Position numbers and translations under genes: made by a program | The notes under the pieces: model-generated | Told to the model about the DNA's origin: nothing | What the model saw: the letters and a program-made list of their open reading frames with translations, nothing else | Databases searched by the model: none | Assembly (NCBI GenBank): GCA_016125975.1 | Contig: JAEFCZ010000017.1 | Location: 1-33,785, forward strand | DNA: 33,785 nucleotides | DNA from: Candidatus Nitrosopumilus sp. | Lineage (GTDB): Archaea > Thermoproteota > Nitrososphaeria > Nitrososphaerales > Nitrosopumilaceae | Direction of reading: 5' to 3' | Shown here: one piece after another, positions 33,069-33,785 of the stretch | Layout: the number at the start of each line of letters is the position of its first letter | Position numbering within the stretch: position 1 is the stretch's first letter

Positions 33069-33785
33069 TTGTTTGAATCATTGGCATCATTAGAAAAAAC
33101 AGTTTTGCAGCTACGTAAAAAACAACAAGAAGCAACTAAACTAAGAAAAAAAGCAGAAAAGCAATTAAAAGAAGTTCTTTCAGCTCAAAGACGTTCTTCC
33201 TCAGGTCTTAACTCCATTGATAAAAAAATAGAATCTGAGAGAGAAGATGTTTCAGATGTTTCTGGTGTTCTTAATCAAAAAAACTCTCAATTGGCAAGTA
33301 TTCAAAGACTAGTTCAGGCTGCCGAAGAGAGACTAACAAGAGAAAAAGAGACAATTGAGCAAACTGAACAAGAAATTGAATTTTCTGAAAATCCTGAAGA
33401 AAAACAATATGCTGAATCCCGATTACGCTCACTTAGAGATCATGTTGAGGAATTGACCTCTGAGATTAAAAGCAGACAAAAAACTGCCAAAAAAATCGCT
33501 GATGATGTTGCCAAGTTTGATACAATAAAATCAAAGATTTCAACTAAAATCCAAAAACAATCTCAATCAAAACCTTCCTTACGTGATACAATGACATCTA
33601 GTAAGAAGGCAGCAGAAAAATTTGTCAAAGAATTAGAAAGACGAACAAAATCTGAAGCCACTGCTAAAAAAGCATTAGAGAAGGCATCTTCAAAATTAAA
33701 AGAACTTTTGGCTAAGAAAAGAAAAACTGCATCTAAAAAGAAAGTAGCAAAAAGAAAACCAGCTAAAAAGACTGTAAAAAGAAAA
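33069..33785 (+). CDS. Coiled-coil protein with lysine/alanine-rich C-terminus (partial)
   Basis: The frame runs open to the window edge, so its end is missing; 239 residues are visible. No ATG is in frame after the last stop. TTG 33069 or TTG 33081 are the candidates, and an AT-rich ATTATATTA about 30 bases upstream of the first supports a leaderless start. The sequence is heptad-like throughout (QLRKKQQEATKLRKKAEKQL early on; ESEREDVSDVSGVLNQKNSQ later). It ends in a Lys/Arg/Ala tract like histone H1 or HU-type tails (SKKKVAKRKPAKKTVKRK). This suggests a structural or DNA-associated coiled-coil protein; no specific function is assigned. Confidence 0.7.
   Translation, partial: MFESLASLEKTVLQLRKKQQEATKLRKKAEKQLKEVLSAQRRSSSGLNSIDKKIESEREDVSDVSGVLNQKNSQLASIQRLVQAAEERLTREKETIEQTEQEIEFSENPEEKQYAESRLRSLRDHVEELTSEIKSRQKTAKKIADDVAKFDTIKSKISTKIQKQSQSKPSLRDTMTSSKKAAEKFVKELERRTKSEATAKKALEKASSKLKELLAKKRKTASKKKVAKRKPAKKTVKRK

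Noticed and set aside
1-33785. Mobile elements, prophage or CRISPR
   Set aside because: No transposase, integrase, direct-repeat array, terminal repeats or cas gene was seen, and composition is uniform.

Overview
The window looks like chromosomal DNA of an ammonia-oxidising archaeon of the Nitrososphaerota (Thaumarchaeota), most like the marine Nitrosopumilus group. This rests on inference from several signs. The DNA is AT-rich, TTG and GTG starts are common, and many starts sit about 20-30 bases after a TATA-like box (leaderless style). Coding is compact, with TTGA, TAATG and TGATG overlaps. The gene set fits an archaeal autotroph: C5-type tetrapyrrole genes, SUF genes, PhoU-type phosphate regulators, a bicarbonate transporter pair and many tiny CxxC proteins. 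I saw no tRNA, rRNA, CRISPR array or transposon.

Layout. 1-5 kb: the tail of a secreted protein, a TPR protein, two unknown proteins, and a large secreted beta-propeller protein divergent from a winged-helix regulator. The regulator is split by an apparent one-base frameshift. 5-9.4 kb: an F420/flavin-type split-barrel protein, a PRC-barrel protein, a 32-aa zinc-ribbon protein, an ABC exporter pair and a secreted NHL/RTX protein. 9.4-17.3 kb: a phosphate locus with pstS, a secreted triple-repeat protein of unknown function, an ORF remnant, an AbrB-PhoU regulator on the minus strand, then pstC-pstA-pstB-phoU. 17.4-18.8 kb: an SbtA bicarbonate transporter overlapping an SbtB-like PII protein. 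18.75-20.2 kb: arsR divergent from arsC plus an aquaporin. 20.2-21.4 kb: one unknown gene and four very small ORFs, three of them Cys-containing. 21.4-25.2 kb: hemL-hemC-SUMT-hemD. 25.2-30.6 kb: a small CxxC protein, then sufB-sufD-Rieske-sufS-sufU and a zinc-ribbon protein. 30.6-33.8 kb: pgk, a PAP2 phosphatase, an unknown protein and the start of a coiled-coil protein that runs off the window.

How the parts may work together. The middle of the window handles inorganic oxyanions: phosphate import, arsenate reduction with arsenite release, and bicarbonate import. Arsenate enters cells through Pst systems, so the neighbouring ars genes make sense. Bicarbonate is the carbon substrate of the 3-hydroxypropionate/4-hydroxybutyrate cycle of this group. 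The right half builds cofactors (tetrapyrroles and Fe-S clusters).

The most interesting items are: a secreted protein made of three ~135-residue repeats that shares an 18-bp promoter pattern with the pstC operon; the archaeal SbtA-SbtB pair; the arsC-aquaporin arrangement without an arsenite pump gene nearby; the split membrane-anchored regulator with a clear candidate operator; and the string of tiny cysteine-rich proteins.
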